Of a stretch of 64,000 bases of DNA, positions 50,754 through 62,697 are shown in pieces (the first letter of the stretch is position 1; every line of letters starts with the position of its first letter). The position numbers and the translations under genes were made by a program. The notes beneath the pieces are model-generated. The model saw only the letters and a program-made list of their open reading frames with translations, did no database searches and was not told the origin of the DNA. The DNA is from Saccharomonospora cyanea NA-134. GTDB lineage: Bacteria; Actinomycetota; Actinomycetes; Mycobacteriales; Pseudonocardiaceae. The DNA lies in contig NZ_CM001440.1 of assembly GCF_000244975.1 (NCBI RefSeq), forward strand, positions 2,092,325 through 2,156,324, in the 5' to 3' direction.

Positions 50754-52960
50754 GTCCGCACCGCTGTGGGCTCGTGCTCGGCTTCGTACTCCCGCCATTC
50801 GGCCTGGAGGCGTTTCTCCTCGGCCGTGGCGAACAGCCCGGACGGTGCGAACACGTGCGACTCCTCCGCCGGATGTTCGGTGTCACTGATCCGGCCGGAG
50901 CGGACGGCGCTGATCGACTTCCGGAGCGCGTCGGCGAGCACCACCACGATCAGCAGGGCGAAGAGGATCGACAGGCTGCCCTGGATGAACGTGTTGCGCA
51001 CGACCTGTTCCATCTGCGCCACGTTCTCGGCGGGACCCATGGACGTCTCACCCGCGGCGAGCGCGTCCTTGTAGGCGTTGTGCTGGCTCCAGTAGCCGAT
51101 GCTCGGGTCACTGCTGAAGATCTTCTGCCAGCTCGCCGTGAGCGTCACGACGACGTCCCACACCAGGGGAATGCCGGGTACCCAGGCGTAGCGGACCCGG
51201 CCGGTCTTGCACAGGATCGTCACGCACACGGCGAGCGCCACGGCGGCCAGCAACTGGTTGGCGATGCCGAACAGCGGGAACAGCGTGTTGATGCCGCCGA
51301 GTGGGTCGGTGACGCCCATCAACAGGATCGAACCCCACGCGGCCACGATCACCGCGCTGGCCAGGATCGCCCCCGGCCGCCACGACGTGTCCTTGAACTT
51401 CGGCACCACGTTGCCGAGGGTGTCCTGCAGCATGAACCGGCCCACGCGCGTCCCGGCGTCCACCGTGGTGAGGATGAACAGAGCCTCGAACATGATCGCG
51501 AAGTGGTACCAGAACGCCTTCGCCGCCGCGCCGCCGAAGACTCCGCCGAGGATCTCCGAGATTCCGACCGCGAGCGTCGGTGCGCCGCCGGTGCGCGACA
51601 CCAGCGACTCCTCCTGCACGGCGGCCGCCGCCTGATCGAGCTCCTCCGGCGTGATGGACACACCGGGCAGGCCGAGCCCGTTGACGGCCTGCGCCGCGCC
51701 CTGGGCCGTGCCGCCCGTGGCTCCCGACGCCGAGTTCATGGCGAAGAACAGGCCCTGGTCGATCACGCACGCCGCGACCAGCGCCATGATCGCCACGAAC
51801 GACTCGGTGAGCATCCCGCCGTAGCCGATGAGCTTGACCTGCCGTTCCTTGGCCACCATCTTCGGCGTGGTTCCCGAGGAGACCAGGGCGTGGAAGCCCG
51901 ACAACGCGCCGCAGGCGATGGTGATGAACACGAACGGGAAGAGTGACCCCGCGAACGCCGGGCCTTCACCGTTGAACGCGAACTCGGTGAACGCGGGCAT
52001 CGTGGTGGTCGGCATCGCGATGAGGACGCCGACCGCGAGCAGGCCGATGGTTCCGACCTTCATGAAGGTCGACAGGTAGTCCCGGGGCGCCAGCAGCATC
52101 CACACGGGCAGCACCGAGGCGAGGAAACCGTAGATGATGAGGCACCAGACCAGCGTGACCTTGTCCAGCGTGAACACCGGCGCCAGGGACGACTCGGCGA
52201 CCCAGCCGCCCGCGACGATGGCGAACAGCAGCAGGGCGCAGCCGATGAGGCTGACCTCCGTGACCCGGCCCGGTCGCAGGTATCGCAGGTAGAAGCCCAT
52301 GAAGAACGCGATCGGGATGGTCATCGCGAGCGAGAACACGCCCCACGGCGACTCGGCGAGCGCGTTCACCACCACCAGCGCGAGCACCGCCAACAGGATG
52401 ATCATGATGGCCAGGACGGCGACGAGAGCCGCGACACCGCCGACGGGGCCGATCTCGTCGCGTGCCATCTGCCCGAGGGACCGGCCGTTGCGGCGCATCG
52501 AGAAGAACAGCACCACCATGTCCTGCACGGCACCCGCGAAGACGACACCGACGATGATCCAGATCGTGCCGGGCAGGTAGCCCATCTGCGCGGCGAGCAC
52601 CGGGCCGACCAGAGGTCCGGCGCCCGCGATGGCCGCGAAGTGGTGCCCGTAGAGCACCCGGCGGTCGGTGCGGTTGTAGTCGACGCCGTTCTCCAGCCGT
52701 TCCGCCGGAGTGGCGCGCTTGTCGTCGGCCTTGAGGACCTTCGTGAGGATGAACCTCGCGTAGAACCGGTAGGCGATCGCGTACGAGCACAGTGCCGCGA
52801 AGATGAACCAGATCGCGTTCACGTGCTCGTCTCTGGCCAACGCGAGAATGGTCCAGGCGACACCACCGAGCAGGGAGATCGCCACCCAGAGCGCGATCCT
52901 GCCCGGTGTCCACTTCGTCTTGTCGCTCGCCTCGACCGGTGGATGTCCGACCGTTGCCAT
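50750..52960 (-). CDS. cstA: CstA carbon-starvation / pyruvate or peptide transporter
   Basis: 736 residues with roughly 16-18 membrane helices. The CstA signature RRVLYGHHFAAIAGAGPLVG is near residue 105, with LAAQMGYLPGTIWIIVGVVF after it, and FHALVSSGTTPKMVAKERQV in the middle. Family members import pyruvate or peptides during carbon starvation. The acidic C-terminal tail is cytoplasmic. It is followed by ybdD with a 4-bp overlap, the standard pair. Confidence 0.95.
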   Translation of the reverse strand: MATVGHPPVEASDKTKWTPGRIALWVAISLLGGVAWTILALARDEHVNAIWFIFAALCSYAIAYRFYARFILTKVLKADDKRATPAERLENGVDYNRTDRRVLYGHHFAAIAGAGPLVGPVLAAQMGYLPGTIWIIVGVVFAGAVQDMVVLFFSMRRNGRSLGQMARDEIGPVGGVAALVAVLAIMIILLAVLALVVVNALAESPWGVFSLAMTIPIAFFMGFYLRYLRPGRVTEVSLIGCALLLFAIVAGGWVAESSLAPVFTLDKVTLVWCLIIYGFLASVLPVWMLLAPRDYLSTFMKVGTIGLLAVGVLIAMPTTTMPAFTEFAFNGEGPAFAGSLFPFVFITIACGALSGFHALVSSGTTPKMVAKERQVKLIGYGGMLTESFVAIMALVAACVIDQGLFFAMNSASGATGGTAQGAAQAVNGLGLPGVSITPEELDQAAAAVQEESLVSRTGGAPTLAVGISEILGGVFGGAAAKAFWYHFAIMFEALFILTTVDAGTRVGRFMLQDTLGNVVPKFKDTSWRPGAILASAVIVAAWGSILLMGVTDPLGGINTLFPLFGIANQLLAAVALAVCVTILCKTGRVRYAWVPGIPLVWDVVVTLTASWQKIFSSDPSIGYWSQHNAYKDALAAGETSMGPAENVAQMEQVVRNTFIQGSLSILFALLIVVVLADALRKSISAVRSGRISDTEHPAEESHVFAPSGLFATAEEKRLQAEWREYEAEHEPTAVRT

Positions 52961-53309
52961 GTGTGCTCCTGCGCGTGTGTGTTCGATCGGACGAGAACGT
53001 CCGTCGCGTGCCGCGTTGAGTGCGGCCGGCCCGTCAGTCGCCCGTGTTCCCGAACGTCGTCGTCGGGTGATGCCGTGGGAGGTGGGCGCGCCTCAGATCA
53101 CCCGTTCGGCATCCGGTAACGCCTCCTTCCTGGGGCGCGCACGTCTCGTGAGCATCAGGCACAGAGGTGTATCACACACAGTGCTCGGATTGATCTCTCC
53201 TAACGGGTGTTTTCCTGGACACTTTCCGTGTTCGGTCGGGGTGTCGCCAAGACGCTCGCACGACCTCGGTGCCGGCTTCGTCAGGCCCCGTCGGACGGCC
53301 CCTGACGAG
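52961..53309. other. Region upstream of cstA
   Basis: About 350 bp between cstA and the decayed cobF-like gene. It should hold the cstA promoter. No functional frame is recognised; the right part may be eroded 3' sequence of the pseudogene. Confidence 0.4.
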
Positions 53310-53654
53310 TGGCGTGTCAGCGTCGTCGATGACGTCACCGAGCCTTCCGGCCACGAGCCCCTCGTCCGAAGAGCCGAGGTTGGCGCCCGCCACAGATGCC
53401 AGACATCCGGGTCCGGTAGCCGGCGGCAGGTGAGTGCGCCGTCGAGGACGAGGAGGTTGTCGCCGTGGTCGGCGTCGGTGAGGAGGCGGCCCGTGGTGAT
53501 GGTGATCGGGCCGCCGACGGTGTTGAGGACGAGTCCGTGGCGGGCGGCGAGGAGTTGGATGCTGCTCAACCCGGCAATAGTCGACCTCGCCCAGGACACG
53601 CGCTGCTTGGGCGGTGACGAGTTCGGGGTCGCCGGGTCCGGGACCGACGATCAC
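53310..53654 (-). pseudogene. Decayed cobF-like (precorrin-6A synthase) gene
   Basis: At the 5' end VIVGPGPGDPELVTAQAARV is the SAM-binding start of a tetrapyrrole methylase, but after about 26 codons it jumps, in another frame, to IAGLSSIQLLAARHGLVLN and GGPITITTGRLL, typical of the last third of CobF. A second frameshift near 53385-53392 precedes GANLGSSDEGLVAGRLGDVI, the CobF ending motif. So about 100 codons are missing internally and the frame is lost twice. No other cobalamin genes are in the window. Confidence 0.7.
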
Positions 53655-54043
53655 CTAGTTTGCCGAGCGACGCTCTGGCGCTCCCGGTCCGTCACGCCGG
53701 TTTCGCGCTCGGTGGCCCCGGATGCCCGTGCCATGCGTGTGGACGTGGAGCCGGAGGGGAGCGGCCCTGGCAACGCGAAGCTCGACACCGTCGGTGGGAC
53801 GACGACCGCTCGCCGGGCAAGGTGTTGGGGGTGGCTCACGTCGTGCCGCGGCAGAGGCCGGGGTGGATGTACGGCGCCGCTCGTGATCCGGACGCGCGGT
53901 TCCCGAGCGACTTCGACCAATCGTCGGGCATGCTCCTCGCCCGCGTTGATCAACTGCCGATCTCTGTTCACCAACGGTTGGGAACGTCACGCCCGGCGGC
54001 CGACCGGAGGGTCGGCCGGAAGTCCGACAGGAGCCACGTGACC
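53655..54043. other. Region between cobF relic and phosphoesterase
   Basis: About 390 bp. On the plus strand the frame of the following gene stays open for most of it (for example FDQSSGMLLARVDQLPISVH), which looks coding-like, but I cannot match it to a family and there is no start signal; it may be another relic. The promoter of the phosphoesterase gene must lie at its right end. Confidence 0.35.
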
Positions 54044-55855
54044 ATGAATTCCAGACCGCCCGAAGCTCTGCTTCTCCGATCACCCCGCCTTGCCGCGACC
54101 GCTCTCGCCGTCGCTGCCTGCGGCACGTTGCTGGTGCCCGCCGCCACTGCCGCCCCCGGTGACGAGCCCTGGGCGGAGACCGCCTACCGCGGTGGCGTCG
54201 ACGTCGTCGAAGGCCCCGACGAGAACCAGCAGGTCCTCGACGGCGTGGTCTTCGTCGACAAGGACCGGGACTCGGTTCGGGACACCAACGAGCAGGGCCT
54301 GGGCGGAGTGACCGTGTCCAACGGACGCGACGTCACCACCACCGACAGCCACGGCCGGTACGAGCTTCCGGTCTACGACAACATGACCGTCTTCGTCACT
54401 CAGCCCCGCGGCTACCAGGTGCCGGTCGACGAGGACAACGTCGCCCAGTTCTTCTACCACCACCTGCCCGAGGGCTCTCCGGAACTGAAGTACGGTGGCA
54501 TCGCCCCGACCGGTCCGCTTCCGGACGAGGTGAACTTCCCGCTGGCCAAGAGCGCGCTCACCCGGTCCCCCGAGCAGCACTGCGCCATCGGCGCCGACGT
54601 GCAGACCTACAACCTGGAAGAGGTCGAGTACGCTCGCAACGGCGTCTTCGCCGACCTCGCCCAACGCACCGACTACGCCGGTTGCGGCGCCCTGTTCATC
54701 GGCGACGTCGTGGGTGACGATCTCTCGCTCTACTCGCGGACCCGCGAGCTGACCGGGATGCTCAACGGCCCGGCCCGCTTCCTGCCCGGCAACCACGACC
54801 TGGACTTCGACGCTCCGGAGAGCGAACACAACTTCGACACGTTCCGCGCCAAGCTCGGACCGGCGTACTACTCGTACGACTCGGGCAAGGCGCACATCGT
54901 CGCACTGAACTCGATCGAGTACCCCACCAAACGACCGGCCCGTAAGAGCGACTACACGTACGGTCTCGGTGAGCGGCAGCTCGAGTGGCTGCGCAGGGAC
55001 ATCGCACAGGTGCCGAAGGACCGCGTGATCGTGCTCGCCTCCCACAGCCCGCTACTCGAGTTCTACTACAGCGACTCCCACCGGACGAAGCAGCTTGAGG
55101 AGATCTACGAGATCCTCGAGGGCCGTGAGGTCGTGGCTGTCGCCGGGCACACCCACATGTCGGAGAACCTGCGTGAGGGTGACCTGATGGCCGGATGGAA
55201 GGACCTCGTCGGAGACGAGGGGCTGCCGTTCACCCATCTCACCGTCGGTGCGGTGTCGGGACATTGGTACGCGGGAAGGGTCCTGGAGGAAGGCTATCCG
55301 ACTGCGATCCAGCGTGACGGCACTCCTCCCGGTGTGCTGACCCTGGACATCGAGAACGACAGGATCACGGAACGCTACACCGTCCGCGGCGCTGACGAGT
55401 CCTGGCAGTTGGCCCTGGGGCTGAACACCCCGCGCTACCGCGCCTGGTACGCCGAGAACGTCGGCAAGCCCCGTGGTTCGGCCCCGGCTCTCGGGAACCC
55501 GCTCACCGTCTCGAGGGACGATCTCGCGGGCACCACCTGGTTGACCACCAACTTCTGGATGGGCTCCACCGGCTCCACCGTCGAGGTCGAGATCGACGGT
55601 GGGGAACCCTTCGAAGCCGTCCGCACCCAGCGGATGCGGGGCGAGACCCCGCGCGTCGGGGCGGAATGGTCCGACCCGGCGGCGATCCAGGAGCAGTTCG
55701 TCCACGGCGGTGGCCTGGCCGATCGTTCCATGCACTTGTGGCGGCTCGAGCTGCCCGCCGACCTCGCCGTCGGCGAGCACACCGCCGAGGTGACCGCGAC
55801 CGACGTCCACGGTCGGTCCTACACCGACACCCTCGTCTTCGAGGTGACCGAGTAG
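54044..55855 (+). CDS. Exported calcineurin-like phosphoesterase
   Basis: 603 residues from the ATG at 54044 (a GTG at 54038 shares the AGGAG site). A signal peptide ends near ATAAPGDEP (residue about 40). A short beta-sandwich (VVFVDKDRDSVRDTNEQGLG) is followed by the phosphoesterase domain with GDVVGDD, LPGNHDLDFDAP, LASHSPLLEFYYSD and AGHTHMSENLRE, then a C-terminal domain (LTTNFWMGSTGSTVEVEIDG). This N-MPE-C order is that of secreted calcineurin-type phosphoesterases. It may release phosphate outside the cell. Two other exported genes follow. Confidence 0.92.
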   Translation: MNSRPPEALLLRSPRLAATALAVAACGTLLVPAATAAPGDEPWAETAYRGGVDVVEGPDENQQVLDGVVFVDKDRDSVRDTNEQGLGGVTVSNGRDVTTTDSHGRYELPVYDNMTVFVTQPRGYQVPVDEDNVAQFFYHHLPEGSPELKYGGIAPTGPLPDEVNFPLAKSALTRSPEQHCAIGADVQTYNLEEVEYARNGVFADLAQRTDYAGCGALFIGDVVGDDLSLYSRTRELTGMLNGPARFLPGNHDLDFDAPESEHNFDTFRAKLGPAYYSYDSGKAHIVALNSIEYPTKRPARKSDYTYGLGERQLEWLRRDIAQVPKDRVIVLASHSPLLEFYYSDSHRTKQLEEIYEILEGREVVAVAGHTHMSENLREGDLMAGWKDLVGDEGLPFTHLTVGAVSGHWYAGRVLEEGYPTAIQRDGTPPGVLTLDIENDRITERYTVRGADESWQLALGLNTPRYRAWYAENVGKPRGSAPALGNPLTVSRDDLAGTTWLTTNFWMGSTGSTVEVEIDGGEPFEAVRTQRMRGETPRVGAEWSDPAAIQEQFVHGGGLADRSMHLWRLELPADLAVGEHTAEVTATDVHGRSYTDTLVFEVTE

Positions 55856-55856
55856 G

Positions 55857-55875
55857 GCGGTCCGTCGCGGACCGC
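55857..55875 (+). terminator. Short hairpin after the phosphoesterase gene
   Basis: GCGGTCCG-TCG-CGGACCGC, a perfect 8-bp stem starting 2 bp after the stop codon. It is probably a terminator, so phoD is likely transcribed separately. Confidence 0.6.
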
Positions 55876-56105
55876 TCCGTGCGGTGCCGGTATCGCGCAG
55901 GGCCACGGCTCGGCCTGGTACCGGCGCCGCACGAGAACTCGTGAGAGGGACCGGAACGGCAGGGAAGCCCCGGTGCCCGGGGTCGCGAGAACTTTCCGGG
56001 CGCAGAGTCCGCTGTGCCCGGAAACGGCTAGCACTCCATCGGTTCATCCGCCCTTCACTTCGGCGCTGGTGACCCGGTCCCGCCTGCGCCATAGTCTTCC
56101 TGCTC

Positions 56106-57698
56106 GTGACACTTGATCTCGGATCCTCGCCGCGGCGCAGATTCCTGTCTCTCACCGGCGCGGCCGCGGGACTGGCCATCGCGGGCACCCTGCCTGGTAT
56201 CACGGCTTCGACCGCCTCCGGTGTCGAGAAGGAGGATCTGCGCGGGTACCCGTTCACCCTGGGCGTCGCAGCGGGCGACCCGCTGCCGGACGCGGTCGTG
56301 ATCTGGACTCGTCTGGCGCTCGATCCGCTGGCGCCCTTCGGCGGTATGGCCGCGCGTCCGGTCGCCGTGCGCTGGCAGGTCGCCGAGGACGAGCGGTTCC
56401 GCACGATCGTCCGGTCCGGTGTCGCCGTGGCGCGCCGGGAAGCCTCCCACAGCGTGCACGTCGATGTGCGTGGTCTGCGCCCGTGGCGGCACTACTACTA
56501 CCGGTTCCTGGTCGGCGGACAGGTCAGCCCGGTGGGCCGTATGCGCACGGCACCCGCCCCGTGGCAGTCGCCTGCGAGCCTGGCGTTCGCGTTCGCCTCC
56601 TGCCAGGCGTACTGGGACGGCTTCTACACCGCCTACCGCGACCTGGCCGCGCACGACCACGACGTCGTCTTCCACCTCGGCGACTACCTCTACGAGATCG
56701 GGGTCGGCACCGACGCCGGTGTCCGGCGGCAACCCGTTCCGGACGAGTTCGCGCGCGAGACCGTCACCCTCGACGAGTACCGCGGGCGGTACGCGCTGTA
56801 CAAGAGCGATCCGGACTTGCAGGCCGCCCATGCCTCGGCAGCGTGGATCGTCACGATGGACGACCACGAGGTGGAGAACAACTGGGCGGGCCCGATCTCA
56901 CAGGACGACGCACCTCGAGACGAGTTCCTCGTCCGCAGGGCCAACGCCTTCCGCGCGTGGTGGGAGCACATGCCGGTGCGGGCCGCGCAGTCGCCGTCCG
57001 GGCCGGACATCCGGCTCTACCGCCGGTTCCAGTACGGCACGCTCGCCCGGTTCAACCTGCTCGACACCCGTCAGTACCGCGACGACCAGGCGGCTGGTGA
57101 CGGCACCAAGGCCCCGAATCCGGGCTCGCTGGATCCGAATCGGACGATCACGGGCAAGGAACAGGAGCGTTGGCTGCTCGACGGTATGGCGCAGCGCTCG
57201 GCCCGCTGGGAGGTGCTGGCGCACCAGACCGCCATCGCGCAACTCGACACCAAGGCCGGGCCGGAGGTCCTCGTGCCGATGGACACCTGGGACGGCTACG
57301 TGGCCTCACGCAAGCGGATCCTCGGCGGGGCGGCGGAACGGGGTGTGCGCAATCTGGTCAGCATCGCGGGCGACCTGCACCGCAGCGTGGTCTCCGAATT
57401 GCGTCCCGACTACGCCGACGACGCCTCACCGGTCGTGGGCACGGAGTTCGTGGGCACCTCGATCAGCTCCGCCGGGGACGGTGAGGATCTGGACGAGGGC
57501 GGGCGCACGATCCTCGCCGAGAATCCACACGTCAAGTTCGGCAACTTCCAGCGCGGCTACGTGCGGTGCGAGGTCGACCGGGCCCGGTGGGTGTCGGACT
57601 TCCGGGTCGTCGACCGGGTGACCGTGCCCGGCGGCACCGTGACGAGCCGGGCGAGGTTCGCCGTGGAGGACCGCGACCCCACCGTCCACACCGTCTGA
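56106..57698 (+). CDS. phoD: PhoD-family alkaline phosphatase D
   Basis: 530 residues from GTG. The N-terminal SPRRRFLSLTGAAAGLAIAG is a twin-arginine signal. The N-terminal Fn3-like domain (VGVAAGDPLPDAV-like LGVAAGDPLPDAVVIWTRLA) is followed by catalytic motifs FASCQAYWDGFYTAYRDLAA, VFHLGDYLYEIG, TMDDHEVENNWAG and GDLHRSVVSEL. PhoD enzymes are Ca/Fe phosphodiesterase-phosphomonoesterases exported folded by Tat. The gap to the next gene is 16 bp, so they are likely cotranscribed. Confidence 0.94.
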   Translation: MTLDLGSSPRRRFLSLTGAAAGLAIAGTLPGITASTASGVEKEDLRGYPFTLGVAAGDPLPDAVVIWTRLALDPLAPFGGMAARPVAVRWQVAEDERFRTIVRSGVAVARREASHSVHVDVRGLRPWRHYYYRFLVGGQVSPVGRMRTAPAPWQSPASLAFAFASCQAYWDGFYTAYRDLAAHDHDVVFHLGDYLYEIGVGTDAGVRRQPVPDEFARETVTLDEYRGRYALYKSDPDLQAAHASAAWIVTMDDHEVENNWAGPISQDDAPRDEFLVRRANAFRAWWEHMPVRAAQSPSGPDIRLYRRFQYGTLARFNLLDTRQYRDDQAAGDGTKAPNPGSLDPNRTITGKEQERWLLDGMAQRSARWEVLAHQTAIAQLDTKAGPEVLVPMDTWDGYVASRKRILGGAAERGVRNLVSIAGDLHRSVVSELRPDYADDASPVVGTEFVGTSISSAGDGEDLDEGGRTILAENPHVKFGNFQRGYVRCEVDRARWVSDFRVVDRVTVPGGTVTSRARFAVEDRDPTVHTV

Positions 57699-57714
57699 AC
57701 CGAGGAGTCATCAC

Positions 57715-58569
57715 ATGCGACGTTCCGTCTTCGCCGTCGCGGCCACTGCCGCGGTTCTGGGTCTCACTGTCGTGAGCCCCGCACAGAGCGCGTCGGGCGG
57801 CCGCCCGACGATCGAACTCACCGCGAGCCCGCAGCCGGTCGAGGTGGTCGGGTTGCCGTGCCTGCCGAGTTCCCTGACGCTCGGGATGACCAACACGGGC
57901 GGCCACGGCGTCTACGTCGACGCGGAATTGAACGCGAGCGGCCCGGTCGGGCTCGAGCGCGGCGTCGTCTCGTCGTGGCTACCGGCGTGGGATCCGGATC
58001 ACACGGTGACCGCCCGGGTCGGCGTGACGGCGCCGCGGACCGCGGTTCCCGGCGACTACACGGTGACCGTGCGGGCCGATCGTACGCGGCTCACCGTGCC
58101 GGTGCGGGTGCTCCCGTTGCCCGGCAAGAAGGAAGGCGACAATCTCGCGCTGGGCGAGCAGGCGGCTGCGTCGTCCACACACGGCAATTTCCGGCTGTGC
58201 GGCGCGGTCGACGGAGACCGGAACCCGGACAACTGGTCGATCAGCACGGGTTGGAACGACGGCACCCGAAGCGTGTTTCCCGACGACTACTCGGTGGCAC
58301 TCGGCCGGTCCGTGTCGATCGGCCGGATCGAGACGTACACCCTCGATTCGGCACGCTACCCGGCGGGCCGCTTCGGTATCCGAGACTTCGACGTGCAGGT
58401 GCGCACGGGTGGCGCATGGCAGACCGTGGACCGGGTCCGCGGCAACATCGCGGGCAAGGTGACCTCGACGTTCGATCCCGTCATCGCCGATGCCGTGCGC
58501 GTCGTGGTGCACGACTCCAACGACCATGCCTACTCCCGCATCATGGAGCTGGAGGTCTACTCCCGTTGA
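57715..58569 (+). CDS. Secreted discoidin (F5/8 type C)-like protein
   Basis: 284 residues with ATG after GAGGAG. A Sec signal peptide (RRSVFAVAATAAVLGLTVVS) ends near AQSASGG. Residues 30-135 are an immunoglobulin-like NEW3/CARDB-type domain (LTLGMTNTGGHGVYVDAELN). Residues 140-284 are discoidin-like: NLALGEQAAASSTHG, AVDGDRNPDNWSISTGWNDG and VRVVVHDSNDHAYSRIMELE. Such domains bind glycans or other surface ligands. It may cooperate with the preceding phosphatase on a polymer. Confidence 0.82.
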   Translation: MRRSVFAVAATAAVLGLTVVSPAQSASGGRPTIELTASPQPVEVVGLPCLPSSLTLGMTNTGGHGVYVDAELNASGPVGLERGVVSSWLPAWDPDHTVTARVGVTAPRTAVPGDYTVTVRADRTRLTVPVRVLPLPGKKEGDNLALGEQAAASSTHGNFRLCGAVDGDRNPDNWSISTGWNDGTRSVFPDDYSVALGRSVSIGRIETYTLDSARYPAGRFGIRDFDVQVRTGGAWQTVDRVRGNIAGKVTSTFDPVIADAVRVVVHDSNDHAYSRIMELEVYSR

Positions 58570-58728
58570 CGCCTGTCGTGCCGCTGGTGCGGAGCGTGGC
58601 CTCGGCCGGAACGGTCCGCGTCGTGGCCGACCGACTCCGGGTCTCCGGGTGACGTCCTCGCGGTCAGCGCGGCGTAGGATCGAGGCGGCGGTTGAGCGGA
58701 GACATCGGGGCGGTGTTCGAGGTGGGTA

Positions 58729-59355
58729 ATGCGAGTGATCGCCCGCGACGGGGAGTACGAGGTCGAGATCCAGCGGTCCCGGTTCCTGTGCACCGTCGCC
58801 CGGGTCACCGACGTCGCCGAGGCCGCCGCGGTGATCGCCCGTGTCCGGCGAGCCGGGCCGAACGCCAACCACCACTGCGTGGCCATGCGGATCGGTGACC
58901 CCCAAACCGGTGGGCTCACGGCTCGCAGCAACGACGACGGCGAGCCCTCGGGCACGGCGGGTGTGCCGATGTTGGAGGTGCTGACCCAGCGTGGCCTGAC
59001 CGACGTCGTGGCCGTCGTGTCGCGCTGGTTCGGTGGTGTCAAGCTCGGCGCCGGTGGCCTGGTCCGTGCCTACTCGGGTGTACTCGCCGCGACGCTGGAC
59101 ACTGTCGGCGAGCTCCGCCGGGTCCGCCATCGGGAGTTGCTGCTGGCGGTCCCACACGACCGCGCCGGACGCTTGGAGAATCACCTGCGCAACTCGCCCT
59201 ACCGTCTGCGGGGAGTGGACTACGGTCCGGACGTCACGTTCACCGTCGCCGTCACCGAAGCCGACGTAGCCGGGTTCGAGGCGTGGCTGGCCGAGCATTC
59301 CGGCACCGCGATCGACGTCATCGACGCCGGACCGTGCGACCTGTACCTGCCGTGA
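58729..59355 (+). CDS. IMPACT/YigZ-family protein
   Basis: 208 residues. NHHCVAMRIGDPQTGGLTAR, SNDDGEPSGTAGVPMLEVL and VVSRWFGGVKLGAGGLVRAY are the UPF0029 signature. The C-terminal part (DVTFTVAVTEADVAGFEAWL) is the EF-G-like domain. The eukaryotic relative IMPACT regulates translation; the bacterial role is poorly defined. Monocistronic. Confidence 0.95.
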   Translation: MRVIARDGEYEVEIQRSRFLCTVARVTDVAEAAAVIARVRRAGPNANHHCVAMRIGDPQTGGLTARSNDDGEPSGTAGVPMLEVLTQRGLTDVVAVVSRWFGGVKLGAGGLVRAYSGVLAATLDTVGELRRVRHRELLLAVPHDRAGRLENHLRNSPYRLRGVDYGPDVTFTVAVTEADVAGFEAWLAEHSGTAIDVIDAGPCDLYLP

Positions 59356-59741
59356 TCCGGCCGCCGAACCACGTCTCATCACGAATGATCGGTCCACGCG
59401 GTGGAGCTCCCAGTGAGCTGTGAGGCCGGTCCCCTGAAGCGGCTCTCTGTTCTCGCCGGGGAGATGTCGGGGAACAACCCGGCGCCGGCACCCACAGGTG
59501 TGCGCCGAGGACTGTCCGACATGAGAGCTGACGGGCAGCGGACAGCCGCCGAAGGCCGTCAACGTGCGGCAGTAGGGTGGCGAGAAGCTGTGGCAGCCAC
59601 AAGCCGACTCCTGCCGCAGGACAGGTCCGGGGCACGGCCCCGCAGTGCGGGGCGAGGCCCGGAACTTCATGAGGTCGCGACCCAGACACGCCCATCCCTC
59701 TAACTTGATCCGTTCCAGAGTGGTGCTCTAGGGTTTGCCGC
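59356..59741. other. Region between the IMPACT gene and furA
   Basis: About 385 bp with several GC-rich potential stems. A reading frame from a GTG at 59401 to 59703 exists but has no ribosome-binding site and no familiar features. I see no gene except the furA promoter at its right end. Confidence 0.4.
59705..59734 (+). promoter_or_regulatory. Likely leaderless promoter of furA-katG
   Basis: TTGATC (59705-59710), 18 bases, TAGGGT (59729-59734), seven bases before the furA GTG. No ribosome-binding site precedes the GTG, consistent with a leaderless mRNA. An imperfect AGAG-TGGTG-CTCT repeat between the boxes could be the FurA operator. Confidence 0.5.
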
Positions 59742-62470
<2,729 letters not shown>

Positions 62471-62486
62471 TTCCGCTGTGCACGGG

Positions 62487-62521
62487 CGAGCCCGGCTGAT
62501 CTCGTGGATCGGCCGGGCTCG
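62487..62521 (+). terminator. Terminator hairpin after katG
   Basis: A perfect 10-bp GC-rich stem (62487-62496 with 62512-62521) with a 15-base loop, 16 bp after the katG stop. Confidence 0.8.
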
Positions 62522-62534
62522 TCCCGTTGCCCAG

Positions 62535-62654
62535 GTGTGGTCACCGACCGCACCCACCACCATATTCGGGCCCGGCGACATCGAGTTCCGGATGGGCTCC
62601 ACCGGCTCCACTGGCGAGGTCGACCTCGGCAACGGTGAGCTGTACCTGGCGTGA
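62535..62654 (+). pseudogene. Relic resembling the C-terminal domain of the 54-kb phosphoesterase
   Basis: The frame reads APTTIFGPGDIEF, then FRMGSTGSTGEVDLGNGE and a stop. The middle closely matches NFWMGSTGSTVEVEIDGGEP of the phosphoesterase at 54044-55855, and the DNA shares a stretch of about 22 identical bases there (62592-62613). There is no start or upstream domain, so it is a leftover fragment after katG. Confidence 0.5.
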
Positions 62655-62697
62655 TCGACACAACTCGGAAGATCCCGCTCGGGCGTCGCGTACTCGA

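Noticed and set aside
59400-59703. Cobalamin riboswitch or small gene before furA
   Set aside because: Some GC-rich stems recall a riboswitch, but I could not place the conserved B12-box sequence, and furA-katG would be an odd target. The open frame there has no start signal or familiar motif.
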